Shown here piece by piece: positions 1 through 7,276 of a stretch of DNA of 39,931 bases; position 1 is the first letter of the stretch; each line of letters begins with the position of its first letter. The stretch is taken from contig JAIXRO010000178.1 in the NCBI GenBank assembly GCA_027485145.1, positions 1 to 39,931 on the forward strand, written 5' to 3'. The position numbers were made by a program, and so were the translations under genes. A model generated the notes under the pieces. It did not search any database and was not told where the DNA came from. It saw only the letters and a program-made list of their open reading frames with translations. The stretch is from Hyphomonadaceae bacterium. Lineage in GTDB: Bacteria; Pseudomonadota; Alphaproteobacteria; Caulobacterales; Hyphomonadaceae.

Positions 1-1010
1 AGCGCGTTGGTGACGCATTTGCGGTAGGCGCCGATCAGCTGGTAGCCGCGCCCCGGCTCGCCCTGATGGGCGGCGACGTGGACGAGGAGCTTGACCTTGT
101 TGTTGCGGGCGAGCGCGCCGGCGCGGGTCAGCATGGTGGTGGCGGGCTCGATGCCGGTGCGGTGATTGGCGCCGACTTTCGAGCGCAGGAGGCGGGTGAT
201 CGCATCATCGCGCACGAAGCCGTGCCGGTCGCGGCGCGAGCCGAGATAGCGGATCGTGGCGGAGACGGAGCTGTCGTGCAGGCGGGCGAGCTCCATCCGG
301 TTGTTCTCGGGGTTCACCCAGACGTCGATGTCGTCGACGTCGGCAATGTCGCCGGTGACGATCTCGATCTGGCGGGCGGCTTTCGGGCCGGTTATCCCGG
401 CGAGGCCGAGCTTGTAGATATGGTAGCGACGCTCCGGGAGCGGACGGTCGGGCAGGCGGATATTGATGCCCGGGATCAGGGAGTGGACGATCGAGTCCGT
501 CGCCCGGTTGTCGAGGCTGTTCTTGATATGTGTACGGAGCAGTGCGCGGCAGTCCGCGATGATCTGCGCGCGGGCGGGGGCGCCTTCGGGGGGGAGTTCA
601 TAGTCGAGCGCGCGCACGCCGGTGATGTTGAATTCCGAGCCGCTGCCGAGATGGCACATGACGACCGTGCCCGCGCGGCGGGCCGCCTGGCGGATGCCAA
701 GTTCGAAGAAGATGTCGGGCGAACCGAGCGTGATATCGGCTATCACGACATCGGAATCGATGATGTTCTCGATCATTTCGCGGTGGATGAGACCGGAGCG
801 GCTCACCCGGTCGGAGCGGATGCAGTCGAGATCGAGATCGTCGGCGACCGGCTGGATGATCTCGTGGAAGACTGCGTCGAAGTCGATGCCGGTGTGGCCC
901 GCGCCGGACGGGGTTGCATAGGGGAGGATGACGAAACAGCGCCGGCCGGTCTGGCGGGCTTCGAACTCCGCGGGCTTTTCTGCAATCTGTGCCTTGCCGT
1001 CGAACGCCAT
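1..1010 (-). CDS. NDT/TIR-like domain fused to a macro domain (partial, C-terminus off window)
   Basis: The frame is open from an ATG at 1010 to the left edge, giving 336 codons without a stop. Residues about 23-115 look like the Rossmann-like nucleoside 2-deoxyribosyltransferase/TIR superfamily: a CFVILPY strand, FDAVFHEII, a CIRSD strand, SDVVIADIT, and then FFELGIRQA, whose Glu103 aligns with the catalytic glutamate of that superfamily. After a linker, residues about 213 onward look like a macro (ADP-ribose-binding) domain: EIVTGDIADVDDIDVWVNPEN, SVSATIRYLG, and HVAAHQGEPGRGY. NPEN replaces the common NAAN of macro domains. The protein is probably cytoplasmic, as no signal or membrane segment is seen. 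A role in making or sensing NAD-derived or ADP-ribose-type metabolites is an inference from the domain pair. The neighbouring cyclophilin gene gives no functional hint. Confidence 0.82.
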   Translation of the reverse strand, partial: MAFDGKAQIAEKPAEFEARQTGRRCFVILPYATPSGAGHTGIDFDAVFHEIIQPVADDLDLDCIRSDRVSRSGLIHREMIENIIDSDVVIADITLGSPDIFFELGIRQAARRAGTVVMCHLGSGSEFNITGVRALDYELPPEGAPARAQIIADCRALLRTHIKNSLDNRATDSIVHSLIPGINIRLPDRPLPERRYHIYKLGLAGITGPKAARQIEIVTGDIADVDDIDVWVNPENNRMELARLHDSSVSATIRYLGSRRDRHGFVRDDAITRLLRSKVGANHRTGIEPATTMLTRAGALARNNKVKLLVHVAAHQGEPGRGYQLIGAYRKCVTNA

Positions 1011-1189
1011 ACTCACTTGCCCCATTTACCATCCGCCTCGCTTGAAACTGACGAAACTATGGCGCCTGGAAACTGGCAAGGCGGCGCCGGGCGGGATTCG
1101 CGGCGCGGGCCGCGCGCCGGAGGTTAGAACCCTGAATCCTGTAGGGAATGGGGCAGATTATAAATGCGTAAGGTTGGTTGGGCGGACGC

Positions 1190-2113
1190 CTACCCGCCGA
1201 CTTTTCTGGCCGGCACGGGCAGCGAGCAGATGTCGAGCTTGTTCACGGGCGGAGCGATGAAGGCGGGGATGGCGGAATAATCGCGCTTGGATTCCTTCAG
1301 GGCGGCCCAATCGGCGGAGGCGGTATCCATCACTTCGTAGGCGGGGCGTTCGGCCTCGGGGATCGCGGCGGCGAGCTTTGCGGAGGTGATGATGTTGCCG
1401 TCCAGTTTCGAGCGCCGGTATTGTGACATCTGCTGCGCGAGGGGTTCGTCCTCGCCGAACAGGGCGCCCGCTTCTTCTTCCGTGAACGGATCGACGCGGG
1501 GCAGGCGGTGGATGTGCTCCATGCCGGCGATGACGCGGCCGAAGACGGTGTAGTTGCGGTCCAGGTAGCGGCGCGGCTGGAGGGGGATGTAGATCTCGGT
1601 ATTGCCGGTCTCCGGCGCGTCGTCGCGCGCCATGCCGAGCGCGCCCGGGCAGTTCATCAGCCATTCCTGCTGGCCGTCGCGGCCAACCGCGAAGCCGGAC
1701 CGGTGGCCGGCTTCGGGCGCAAAGAGGTCGGCATTGCCGAGCGGGGTGAAGCCGGTCGCGGGAACCGCGCGTTCGGCCTCGAAGGGGACAGGCGGCCAGG
1801 CTTTCGAGGCCATCTCGAACTCGCGGCCAGCCTGCGCCACGTGGCCGTCGATGACGCGGTAGAAGTATTCGCCGTCAAAGAAGCCCTCCGCCAGGAGTTC
1901 GCGCAGGCGGGCGACATGCGCGGGGGCCGCATCGGGGAAAAGCTCGATCGCGACAGTGCCGGTCGGCACCTCGAGGAGGACGAGGTTTTCCGGGGCGACG
2001 GGACGCCAGGCGGGGACCCCGGCGGCGGGCGCTGACGGCGCTTCGGCGATTGAGGCGGGCACGCTGGAACAGGCAGCGAGGGCGAAGGCAGCGAGGGCGA
2101 GGACGCGTTTCAT
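1190..2113 (-). CDS. Cyclophilin-type peptidyl-prolyl isomerase lipoprotein
   Basis: The 307-residue product starts with a lipoprotein signal ending in LAAC (Cys15), so it should be lipid-anchored in the periplasm or outer membrane. Residues about 45-215 carry a cyclophilin fold: VPTGTVAIELFPDAAPAHVARL, FFDGEYFYRVIDGHVAQAG, a SGFAVGRDG strand, and NYTVFGRVIAGMEHI near the end of the domain. Cyclophilins catalyse cis-trans isomerisation of X-Pro bonds and help proteins fold in the envelope. The canonical active-site Arg of the FHRVI motif is retained as FYRVI, while the QGGD/E motif is altered to QAGRE, so activity may be reduced. About 75 residues with no clear domain follow the cyclophilin part. 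The gene is followed by a separate leader and the NDT/macro gene on the same strand, 179 bases apart. Confidence 0.9.
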   Translation of the reverse strand: MKRVLALAAFALAACSSVPASIAEAPSAPAAGVPAWRPVAPENLVLLEVPTGTVAIELFPDAAPAHVARLRELLAEGFFDGEYFYRVIDGHVAQAGREFEMASKAWPPVPFEAERAVPATGFTPLGNADLFAPEAGHRSGFAVGRDGQQEWLMNCPGALGMARDDAPETGNTEIYIPLQPRRYLDRNYTVFGRVIAGMEHIHRLPRVDPFTEEEAGALFGEDEPLAQQMSQYRRSKLDGNIITSAKLAAAIPEAERPAYEVMDTASADWAALKESKRDYSAIPAFIAPPVNKLDICSLPVPARKVGG

Positions 2114-2158
2114 GGACGGACTGTCGGCGAGGCCGGCGAGGGCGTCAATGGCGGGGGA

Positions 2159-2494
2159 TCAGACGTCGAAGCCGTATTTTTCCTTGAGGAAGTCGCGGAC
2201 TTCCTGCGTCGGCGCTTCGCCATAGCAGGAGGCGATGACGCGGCCATAGTCTTCGAGGTCGATGATCCCGTCGCTTCCGATCATCTTCAGGAAGACACGT
2301 TCTTTTGCGGGTTCGATCAGCACGAAGTAATAGGCCCAGCGGCCGGTCGTGTCCTTGGCCTTCAGCTTGTGAACGAGGTGGCCATTGCGCGCGATATAGG
2401 CGTCGGCCTGGCTGCGGGTCTTGGGCGGGGATGTGCCGGCTGCGGACGGTTTGGCGAAACGGGCCGCATAGGATTGGGGTTCAGGCTTGTCCAT
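2159..2494 (-). CDS. Small conserved-looking hypothetical protein
   Basis: This 111-residue protein is not a family I recognise. The ATG at 2494 was chosen because GGAGAG stands about 8 bases upstream; the longer in-frame extension to 2971 runs antisense through the GFA gene and is unlikely. The N-terminal 30 residues are Pro/Ser/Lys-rich and look disordered. The rest looks like a compact soluble domain (AYIARNGHLVHKL, WAYYFVLIEPAKERVFLKMIG, DLEDYGRVIASCYGE, DFLKEKYGFDV). No signal peptide or membrane segment is seen. It lies 45 bases upstream of the cyclophilin gene on the same strand, so the two may be co-transcribed, and it is divergent from the GFA-OsmC pair. Confidence 0.75.
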   Translation of the reverse strand: MDKPEPQSYAARFAKPSAAGTSPPKTRSQADAYIARNGHLVHKLKAKDTTGRWAYYFVLIEPAKERVFLKMIGSDGIIDLEDYGRVIASCYGEAPTQEVRDFLKEKYGFDV

Positions 2495-2606
2495 GACCGG
2501 GCTCTCCAGACGGAAAGTATCCCAAGCTGGCGAAGGATACCGGCACAATTGAGGCATGCAGGCGTGTCCGTTGTGCGGGTCCGGAGCGGTGTGCCATATC
2601 GGCGGC

Positions 2607-3119
2607 ATGAAACGTATCGCGATGACCCGCCCGCCCTTGCCGAAGCTGCCTCTGGAGGGCGGGTGCCATTGCGGCGCGGTGCGATATTCGGTGACGGCGA
2701 AGCCGCGGGCGGTCAATGCGTGCCACTGCAAGGATTGCCAGCGGCTGTCGGGCGCGCCGTTCGGATTGTTCCTGCATTTGGCGAAGGATGGGGTGGCGAT
2801 TTCCGGCGGGGCGCGCGACACGTTCCGGCGCATCGGCAGCAGCGGGAACGGGATCAATGTCGAGCGCTGCGCGGTGTGCGGCACGCGGATGTGGCATCTA
2901 CCGGAGGCCGCGCCGGATCTCCTGATCCTGTGTGCCGGCACGCTGGATGACAGCCGCTGGGCGATTCCCACGTCGCATATCTGGATAGAGCATGCGGCGG
3001 CCGATGCCGTCGCGGCGGAGGATGCGCTGGTGGTGGAAAGCTTCCAGACGACGCGGCCTGCGCTGTGGGCGCGGTTCAGCGAGATTTATCCGGCCGGCGC
3101 TGACGGAGACGCCGCATGA
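2607..3119 (+). CDS. GFA (CENP-V/GFA domain) zinc protein
   Basis: The protein of about 170 residues has the zinc-binding Cys pattern of the GFA family: GGCHCGAVRYSV near the N-terminus, NACHCKDCQRLSGAPFG, and ERCAVCGTRMWH. The family name comes from glutathione-dependent formaldehyde-activating enzyme, but most members have no proven substrate, so a glutathione S-hydroxymethyl role should not be assumed. ATG 2607 is preferred; ATG 2622 is also possible, and ATG 2556 would add a Cys-containing tail not expected in the family. The stop overlaps the start of the next gene (ATGA at 3116-3119), so the two are translationally coupled. Confidence 0.88.
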   Translation: MKRIAMTRPPLPKLPLEGGCHCGAVRYSVTAKPRAVNACHCKDCQRLSGAPFGLFLHLAKDGVAISGGARDTFRRIGSSGNGINVERCAVCGTRMWHLPEAAPDLLILCAGTLDDSRWAIPTSHIWIEHAAADAVAAEDALVVESFQTTRPALWARFSEIYPAGADGDAA

Positions 3120-3583
3120 AAACGCATGACTACACCGCCACGATCGCGTGGACCGGAAACCGGGGAGAGGGCACGGCGCATTACAAGGCCTATGACCGGA
3201 CCTGGCAGGTGGAGACGCCCGGCAAGCCGGTGATCGCGTGCTCGAATGATCCGCTGCTGGGCGGCGACCCGTCGCGGCCCAATCCGGAGGACATGCTGCT
3301 GGCCTCGCTCTCGGCCTGCCACATGCTCTGGTATCTCCACTATGCCAGCGAGGCGGGCATCGTGGTGCAGGACTACAGGGACGAGCCGGTCGGCGTCGGC
3401 GAGGCCGGGCCGGGCGGCGCGGGGCGGTTTCTTTCGGCGACGCTGCGGCCGGTGATCAAGGTGGCGCGCGGGGCGGACCTGGTGCGGGCCGAGGCGCTGC
3501 ATCACGAGATCCACAAGGTGTGTTTCATCGCGCGGTCGGTGAATTTTCCGGTGAGCTACGCGCCGCGTTTCATCGAGGTGTGA
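3116..3583 (+). CDS. OsmC family peroxiredoxin-like protein
   Basis: The 155-residue product matches the OsmC/Ohr fold. It has the two conserved cysteines of the family, one in LSACHMLWYL and one in HKVCFIARSVNFPV, with the PNPEDMLLASLSACH context typical of OsmC-like proteins. These proteins reduce organic hydroperoxides using a cysteine pair in the cytoplasm. It is coupled to the upstream GFA gene by an ATGA overlap, which suggests a small detoxification pair. Its 3' end overlaps the convergent SRPBCC gene by 14 bases. Confidence 0.9.
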   Translation: MKTHDYTATIAWTGNRGEGTAHYKAYDRTWQVETPGKPVIACSNDPLLGGDPSRPNPEDMLLASLSACHMLWYLHYASEAGIVVQDYRDEPVGVGEAGPGGAGRFLSATLRPVIKVARGADLVRAEALHHEIHKVCFIARSVNFPVSYAPRFIEV

Positions 3584-4034
3584 GCCGGGCTGCGAGGGCC
3601 GCGAGGGCTGCGCGCCAGGCGTTGGCGAGGTGGCCTTGCGTGGCCTGCAGCGGAAAGCCGTGGCGGGCGACATGGTCCTGCGGGACCCGGTCCCAGCCGC
3701 GATGGGTGACGGTGACGCGGGTCTCGTCGCCGACGGGCTGAAAGGTCACCTCGACGGTGGTGACCTGGTCCGGGGTAAAGGTGGCCTGGCGCCAGGTGAA
3801 GGCGAGGCGGGCGCCGCGCTCCCAGGCGGTGACGCGGCCGATCTCGAACACCTTGCCGTTGGGCAGGGTGGTGATGAGGCGGGTCTGGCCGTCGAAGCTG
3901 AGGGTCCCATCGCCGCGCGGGGTCAGCTGGAAGAGCGCGCTGGGGCGCCACCAGAGGCCGATCTCATCCGTGAACGCATCGAATGCCTCGTCCGGCGCGG
4001 CGGGCACGCGGATGGCGACGAGGACAGCGCTCAC
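3570..4034 (-). CDS. SRPBCC (AHSA1/START-like) domain protein
   Basis: This 154-residue protein has the features of the AHSA1-type SRPBCC fold, a helix-grip with a hydrophobic cavity: IRVPAAPDEAFDAFTDEIGLWW at the start, GKVFEIGRVTAWERGARLAFTW in the middle, and TRVTVTHRGWDRVP toward the end. The start is GTG at 4034, which overlaps the TGA of the ArsR gene (GTGA). Such genes are often found next to an ArsR-type regulator, as here. The ligand is unknown and cannot be read from the sequence. Confidence 0.88.
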   Translation of the reverse strand: MSAVLVAIRVPAAPDEAFDAFTDEIGLWWRPSALFQLTPRGDGTLSFDGQTRLITTLPNGKVFEIGRVTAWERGARLAFTWRQATFTPDQVTTVEVTFQPVGDETRVTVTHRGWDRVPQDHVARHGFPLQATQGHLANAWRAALAALAARLTPR

Positions 4035-4366
4035 GTACGCTTCTTTTCCATGTGCGCCTTGAAGGCGGTGAGCTGGGCGGCCCAGAGTTTCTCGGTCTCG
4101 GCAAGCCAGAGTTTGAGATCGGCCATGCCGCCCTCCTTCAGCGTGTAGATGCGCACACGGGCGTCGAACTCGGGATGGGTTTCCTCGACGAGGCCGCCCT
4201 GCTTGAGGATGCGCAGATGACGGCTCATCGCGGGGGCGGGCAGGCCGAGGGCTTCGGCCAGCTCACCCGCGCGGCGGGGCGCCTTGCCGAGAAGCTCGAT
4301 GGCGCGCCGCCGGTCGGGATCGGCGAGGGCGGTCAGCGTGGCATCGAGTTTGGGGCGCGCCTTCAC
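4031..4366 (-). CDS. ArsR-family winged-helix regulator
   Basis: This 111-residue product has the compact ArsR-type winged helix: TLTALADPDRRRAIELL, GELAEALGLPAPAMSRHLRILKQGGLVEE (recognition helix and turn), and a wing RVRIYTLKEGG. No metal-binding ELCVCDL cysteine motif is present, so it belongs to the non-metal branch commonly paired with SRPBCC proteins. The GTG at 4366 was chosen because it overlaps the VOC stop as GTGA and starts just before the domain; a longer open frame back to 4651 lies within the VOC gene and is a shadow. It may repress its own operon through the inverted repeat at 4861-4875. Confidence 0.88.
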   Translation of the reverse strand: MKARPKLDATLTALADPDRRRAIELLGKAPRRAGELAEALGLPAPAMSRHLRILKQGGLVEETHPEFDARVRIYTLKEGGMADLKLWLAETEKLWAAQLTAFKAHMEKKRT

Positions 4367-4836
4367 AGGCGTGTCTGTGTACGGAGGGCTCCGCCAGAAG
4401 CCTTGTCCCAGTCGGCGGACGACATATCCATGACGGTGACGCCAAAGGTCCAGATATGGCCTTCGGGATCGCGGGCGCGGTAGGTGCGGTCGCCGTAGAA
4501 TTGCGTGTCGGGCTCCTGCAGGATCTCGGCGCCGGCGCGGCGCGCCTTCTCGCAATGGGCGTCTATGTCCTCGCCCTTGCCGAGCTGGACGTGGACGGTT
4601 TGGGTGTTCTTGCCGCCAAGGTTTTTGGGGCTCTTGTGGTCTGCGGACCATTCGCTGCCGACCATGACGAAGCCGGTGCCGAAGGACATTTCCGAATGGG
4701 CGATTTTGTCATTCTCGTCGAGCAGGACCATGTAGGGCTCAAAGCCGAAGGCCTCCTCCAGCCAGAGAAAGGCGGCGTTGGGATCGACATAGCAGAGCGC
4801 GCTGGCGATGCCCTTGGGGCGGTCGAATTCGGACAT
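4363..4836 (-). CDS. VOC (glyoxalase/bleomycin-resistance) family protein
   Basis: The 157-residue product has a vicinal oxygen chelate fold: residues about 8-130 contain ALCYVDPNAAFLWLEEAFGFEP, a central KIAHSEMSFGTGFVMVG, HVQLGKGEDIDAHCEKARRAG, and RDPEGHIWTFG near the C-terminus, the last being the typical metal-ligand strand. ATG 4836 is preferred over an upstream ATG because AAGGAA stands just ahead and the fold begins directly after it. It is first in a three-gene operon VOC-ArsR-SRPBCC with successive GTGA overlaps. The substrate is unknown; glyoxalase, dioxygenase or drug-binding roles all occur in the superfamily. Confidence 0.9.
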   Translation of the reverse strand: MSEFDRPKGIASALCYVDPNAAFLWLEEAFGFEPYMVLLDENDKIAHSEMSFGTGFVMVGSEWSADHKSPKNLGGKNTQTVHVQLGKGEDIDAHCEKARRAGAEILQEPDTQFYGDRTYRARDPEGHIWTFGVTVMDMSSADWDKASGGALRTQTRL

Positions 4837-4860
4837 CGGATATTCCTTTCTTGGGTTCGT

Positions 4861-4875
4861 AATATTTCTAGTATT
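4861..4875. promoter_or_regulatory. Candidate ArsR operator overlapping the -10 box
   Basis: AATATTTCTAGTATT is an imperfect inverted repeat with AATA/TATT arms spaced by 7 bases. It covers the proposed -10 box of the operon that encodes the ArsR regulator, the usual position for autorepression. Binding is inferred. Confidence 0.45.
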
Positions 4876-4893
4876 GTGAAAATAAAAAGTCAA
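4865..4893 (-). promoter_or_regulatory. Sigma70-type promoter of the VOC-ArsR-SRPBCC operon
   Basis: On the minus strand a TTGACT box (4893-4888) is separated by 17 bases from TAGAAA (4870-4865), about 29 bases ahead of the VOC start codon. The local stretch is AT-rich against a high-GC background. Confidence 0.6.
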
Positions 4894-4920
4894 GGGGAAG
4901 TAGACTTGCGGCGGCGAAGG

Positions 4921-5053
4921 TGCGTCACCCTCGATGGCCGAAGGCCATCTGAGGGCCCATCGTGTGACCTGGGTTGATCCAGGCCGTCGCTGCGCGGGAT
5001 GTGAACGTAGAAGATGGGCCCTCAGACCGGCTGCGCCGGTCGAGGGTGACGCA
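4921..5053. repeat. BIME-like pair of inverted palindromic units
   Basis: The unit at 4921-4961 reads TGCGTCACCCTCGA, a 13-base core, then TCTGAGGGCCCATC. The same unit is present inverted at 5013-5053. The flanking 14-mers match perfectly, while the 13-base cores differ (TGGCCGAAGGCCA and CCGGCTGCGCCGG), yet each core is self-complementary. The 51 bases between the units include CCTGG...CCAGG. The arrangement resembles two REP units forming a BIME. The 265-base gap 4837-5101 holds this repeat and the VOC promoter; I see no gene in it. Confidence 0.8.
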
Positions 5054-5101
5054 CATCAGAACGGAGTGAGTTGCGCCGGGCGCGAAATCTGCGGCTGCGG
5101 C

Positions 5102-5386
5102 TCAGTACGCGTAACGGTTCATCTCGCGGGCCATGCGGCCGCGGGTCTCGTTCATCTTGTCCTCGATGATCGAGGGAATGAGGAAGAGGTCCACGATCCA
5201 CCAGACGAAGCCGATCAGGATGAAATAGCTGAGGATCTGCAGGATCGCCGTCACCGGCTTGCCGAGATAGAACCGGTGTGCCGAGATCCACCCGAGGAAG
5301 AACCACAGGAAATAGGCCGCCGCAGCGCTCTTCTTCTCGTTCGAGACGCGGGTTTCGATCAGGATCTGGTCTTCGGTTCTGTACAT
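5102..5386 (-). CDS. TM2 domain membrane protein
   Basis: The 94-residue product has a TM2 domain: after about 17 polar residues come KKSAAAAYFLWFFLGWISAHRFYLG, a short turn, and a second hydrophobic segment ILQILSYFILIGFVWWIVDLFLIP, followed by a charged tail. The G-x-HRFYLG motif between the helices is the family hallmark. It should sit in the inner membrane with both ends on the same side. The function of bacterial TM2 proteins is largely unknown. It is a single gene divergent from the DUF1330 lipoprotein gene. Confidence 0.9.
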   Translation of the reverse strand: MYRTEDQILIETRVSNEKKSAAAAYFLWFFLGWISAHRFYLGKPVTAILQILSYFILIGFVWWIVDLFLIPSIIEDKMNETRGRMAREMNRYAY

Positions 5387-5543
5387 GGCGGTTCCCGGTT
5401 GGGCTCCTCGTTCTTATCGATAAACAGATAATCGCTTTTGACGCAGGTTTAAAGAGGCCAGCGCGAAAAATACGCAAACCCGCCCCCGGACCCGTTGCGC
5501 CGCCGGGCGGAATGGGGCCTGCTGGCCGAGGGAGGACACGGAC

Positions 5544-5927
5544 ATGAAAACCCGTCTGGCCGCGCTGGCGGCCTCTTTATGGCTGGTGGGCTGTGCGAGC
5601 GTGCCGGCGGCTGCGCCCGAGGCGGCGGCTGTTCCGAAAGGGTATGTGATCGTCGAGATCCAGGTGACGAATCCCGAAGCCTATGAGGGCTACAAGGCGG
5701 CTGTGGCGCCGATGGTGGCTGCAGCAGGCGGGCGATATCTCGTGCGCGGCGGCAAGGCCGAGGGGCGCGAAGGGGCGCCGCCGGCCGGGCGGATCGTCGT
5801 GCTGGAATATCCGAGCTTCGAGGCGGCGAAGGCGTTCCTGGACTCGCCGGAGTATGGCGCGATCGTTCGCTTGCGGACCGACAATACCGTCTCCCGGCTG
5901 ATGGTGGTCGAGGGCACCGCGCCCTAG
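5544..5927 (+). CDS. DUF1330 domain lipoprotein
   Basis: The 127-residue product starts with a lipoprotein signal peptide (LVGC, Cys17), then an Ala/Pro linker, and from about residue 32 a DUF1330 domain of the dimeric alpha-beta barrel type: KGYVIVEIQVTNPEAYEGYKAAVAPMVAAAGGRYLVRGG, followed by RIVVLEYPSFEAAKAFLDSPEY. A strong ribosome binding site (GGGAGGA) precedes the ATG. Most DUF1330 proteins are cytoplasmic; here the lipobox implies a membrane-anchored, periplasmic one. Its function is unknown. prmA follows 43 bases downstream on the same strand. Confidence 0.88.
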   Translation: MKTRLAALAASLWLVGCASVPAAAPEAAAVPKGYVIVEIQVTNPEAYEGYKAAVAPMVAAAGGRYLVRGGKAEGREGAPPAGRIVVLEYPSFEAAKAFLDSPEYGAIVRLRTDNTVSRLMVVEGTAP

Positions 5928-5970
5928 CGGCGCTTTCCTTCCGCGAGCGAGCCTGCTAACGGCCCGCGCC

Positions 5971-6828
5971 ATGTACCAGATCACAGCCAGAGGCCCGCGC
6001 GGGCCGATCGAGATTGCCTGGGAAGCCCTCGCCTGGGCGGACCCGTCACCCGCCGATGCCGTCGATGCGAAGGAAGACGCGCGGGGCGCATGGCGTCTGG
6101 ATGCGTTCTGCGAGACGCTGGAGGAGGCCGAAGCGTGCGTTGCCATCATCACGGAAGCGGCGCCGGACCTGACGGCCCGGATCGAGGAGATCGTGGAGCG
6201 CGACTGGGTGACCCTGTCGCTGGAAGGCCTGCCGCCGGTGAATGCGGGGCAGTTCGTGGTGGTCGGCAGTCATGCGCTGTCGGGCATTTCGCCGGGCAAG
6301 ACGGCGGTGCTGATCGAGGCGGGGCCGGCGTTCGGCACGGGGCATCACGGCACGACGCTCGGCTGCCTGCTGGCGCTGGCGGAAGTGCGGCGGCGGCGAA
6401 AGGTCGGCCGGGTGCTGGACCTTGGCACAGGCTCGGGCGTGCTCGCGATTGCGGCGCTGAAGGTCGGCGCGGAGCTCGCCACGGGCAGCGACATCGACCG
6501 GGACTCGGTCTTCGTCGCGCGCGAGAACGCCAAGAAGAACAAGGTCAGCCGGTTCTTCGTACACCATGTGCGCGGAGCCAACACGCCGAACATGCGCCGC
6601 CTCGGGCCGTATGACACGGTGTTCGCGAACATCCTGATGAAGCCGCTGATCGGCCTTGCGCCGGAAATCCAGCGCCTGTCGGCGCCGGGGGCGGCGATCA
6701 TTCTCTCAGGCCTTCTTCACCATCAGGCAGCCCCTGTCCGCGCGGCGTTCGAGGGGCATGGCATGTTGTTCCAGCGCAAGATCAAGCGCGACGGCTGGTC
6801 GACGCTGGTGTTTGCGAAGGCGGGATAG
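5971..6828 (+). CDS. prmA: Ribosomal protein L11 methyltransferase
   Basis: PrmA trimethylates ribosomal protein L11 at several amino groups using S-adenosylmethionine. The 285-residue protein has the family's N-terminal substrate-recognition region, the GPAFGTGHHGTTLGCLLAL motif, the SAM-binding VLDLGTGSGVLAIAALKVGA, the acidic strand ATGSDIDRDSV, and FANILMKPLIGLAPEI, which is the PrmA version of motif IV. Length matches the family. It is cytoplasmic. It stands alone or follows the DUF1330 lipoprotein gene in one transcript; no SD-like sequence is obvious ahead of the ATG. Confidence 0.93.
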   Translation: MYQITARGPRGPIEIAWEALAWADPSPADAVDAKEDARGAWRLDAFCETLEEAEACVAIITEAAPDLTARIEEIVERDWVTLSLEGLPPVNAGQFVVVGSHALSGISPGKTAVLIEAGPAFGTGHHGTTLGCLLALAEVRRRRKVGRVLDLGTGSGVLAIAALKVGAELATGSDIDRDSVFVARENAKKNKVSRFFVHHVRGANTPNMRRLGPYDTVFANILMKPLIGLAPEIQRLSAPGAAIILSGLLHHQAAPVRAAFEGHGMLFQRKIKRDGWSTLVFAKAG

Positions 6829-6889
6829 GGGGCCAGGCGATTGTCACGCCAGGGTCCGAAAGACGGCCTCAAGGTTTTCGATCAAGGCG

Positions 6890-7096
6890 TTATCCTGATG
6901 GACCTTCGGGCGGCGGGAGGATGAAAACCGGTACCGGCTCGGGCGCCTGTGCGGCCTTTTCGGCTGCGGCAGCTTCAACCGCCTGGAGCTTGTGCTCATT
7001 CGCGGCGCCCTTGATGACTTGCATCACGCCGAAAATCGCGGCGTGAGCCGCTATGACGACCGCTGCGCCGGTCGCCCAGTTCTTCCAACGCTCCAT
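6890..7096 (-). CDS. Small single-pass membrane protein
   Basis: The 68-residue product is predicted from ATG 7096: a short charged N-terminus (MERWKNW), one hydrophobic segment at about residues 8-27 (ATGAAVVIAAHAAIFGVMQV), a Glu/Ala-rich stretch resembling a short helix or coiled coil, and a Pro-rich tail (VPVFILPPPEGPSG). I do not recognise a family. Its topology would leave the tail in the periplasm or cytoplasm depending on orientation. It is convergent with prmA and divergent from the aminopeptidase gene. A longer open frame to 7609 lies antisense to the aminopeptidase and is unlikely. Confidence 0.6.
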   Translation of the reverse strand: MERWKNWATGAAVVIAAHAAIFGVMQVIKGAANEHKLQAVEAAAAEKAAQAPEPVPVFILPPPEGPSG

Positions 7097-7276
7097 TTTC
7101 AAACCGCTCACAGGGCAGAAACTAGCCCGCCATTCGAATGTTCGCCAGAGGCCGCCTGACAATGATTTTGCCGGGGTTGCCCGAATACCTGTTCTCACGT
7201 TTCGGAACGCCGCGTGGAGGCGTCGACGCCAAATTGTCCGTTTGCAGCTACCCCGCATCCGGCTAGAACAGGCATC

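Noticed and set aside
66..1127. 353-codon open frame on the plus strand with no stop
   Set aside because: It runs antisense to the NDT/macro gene, whose translation shows clear domain motifs. The plus frame has no recognisable motif and is a high-GC shadow.
5414..5423. TTATCGATAA palindrome upstream of the TM2 gene
   Set aside because: At 10 bases it is too short to set apart from chance in an AT-rich patch, and no promoter elements are clearly placed around it.
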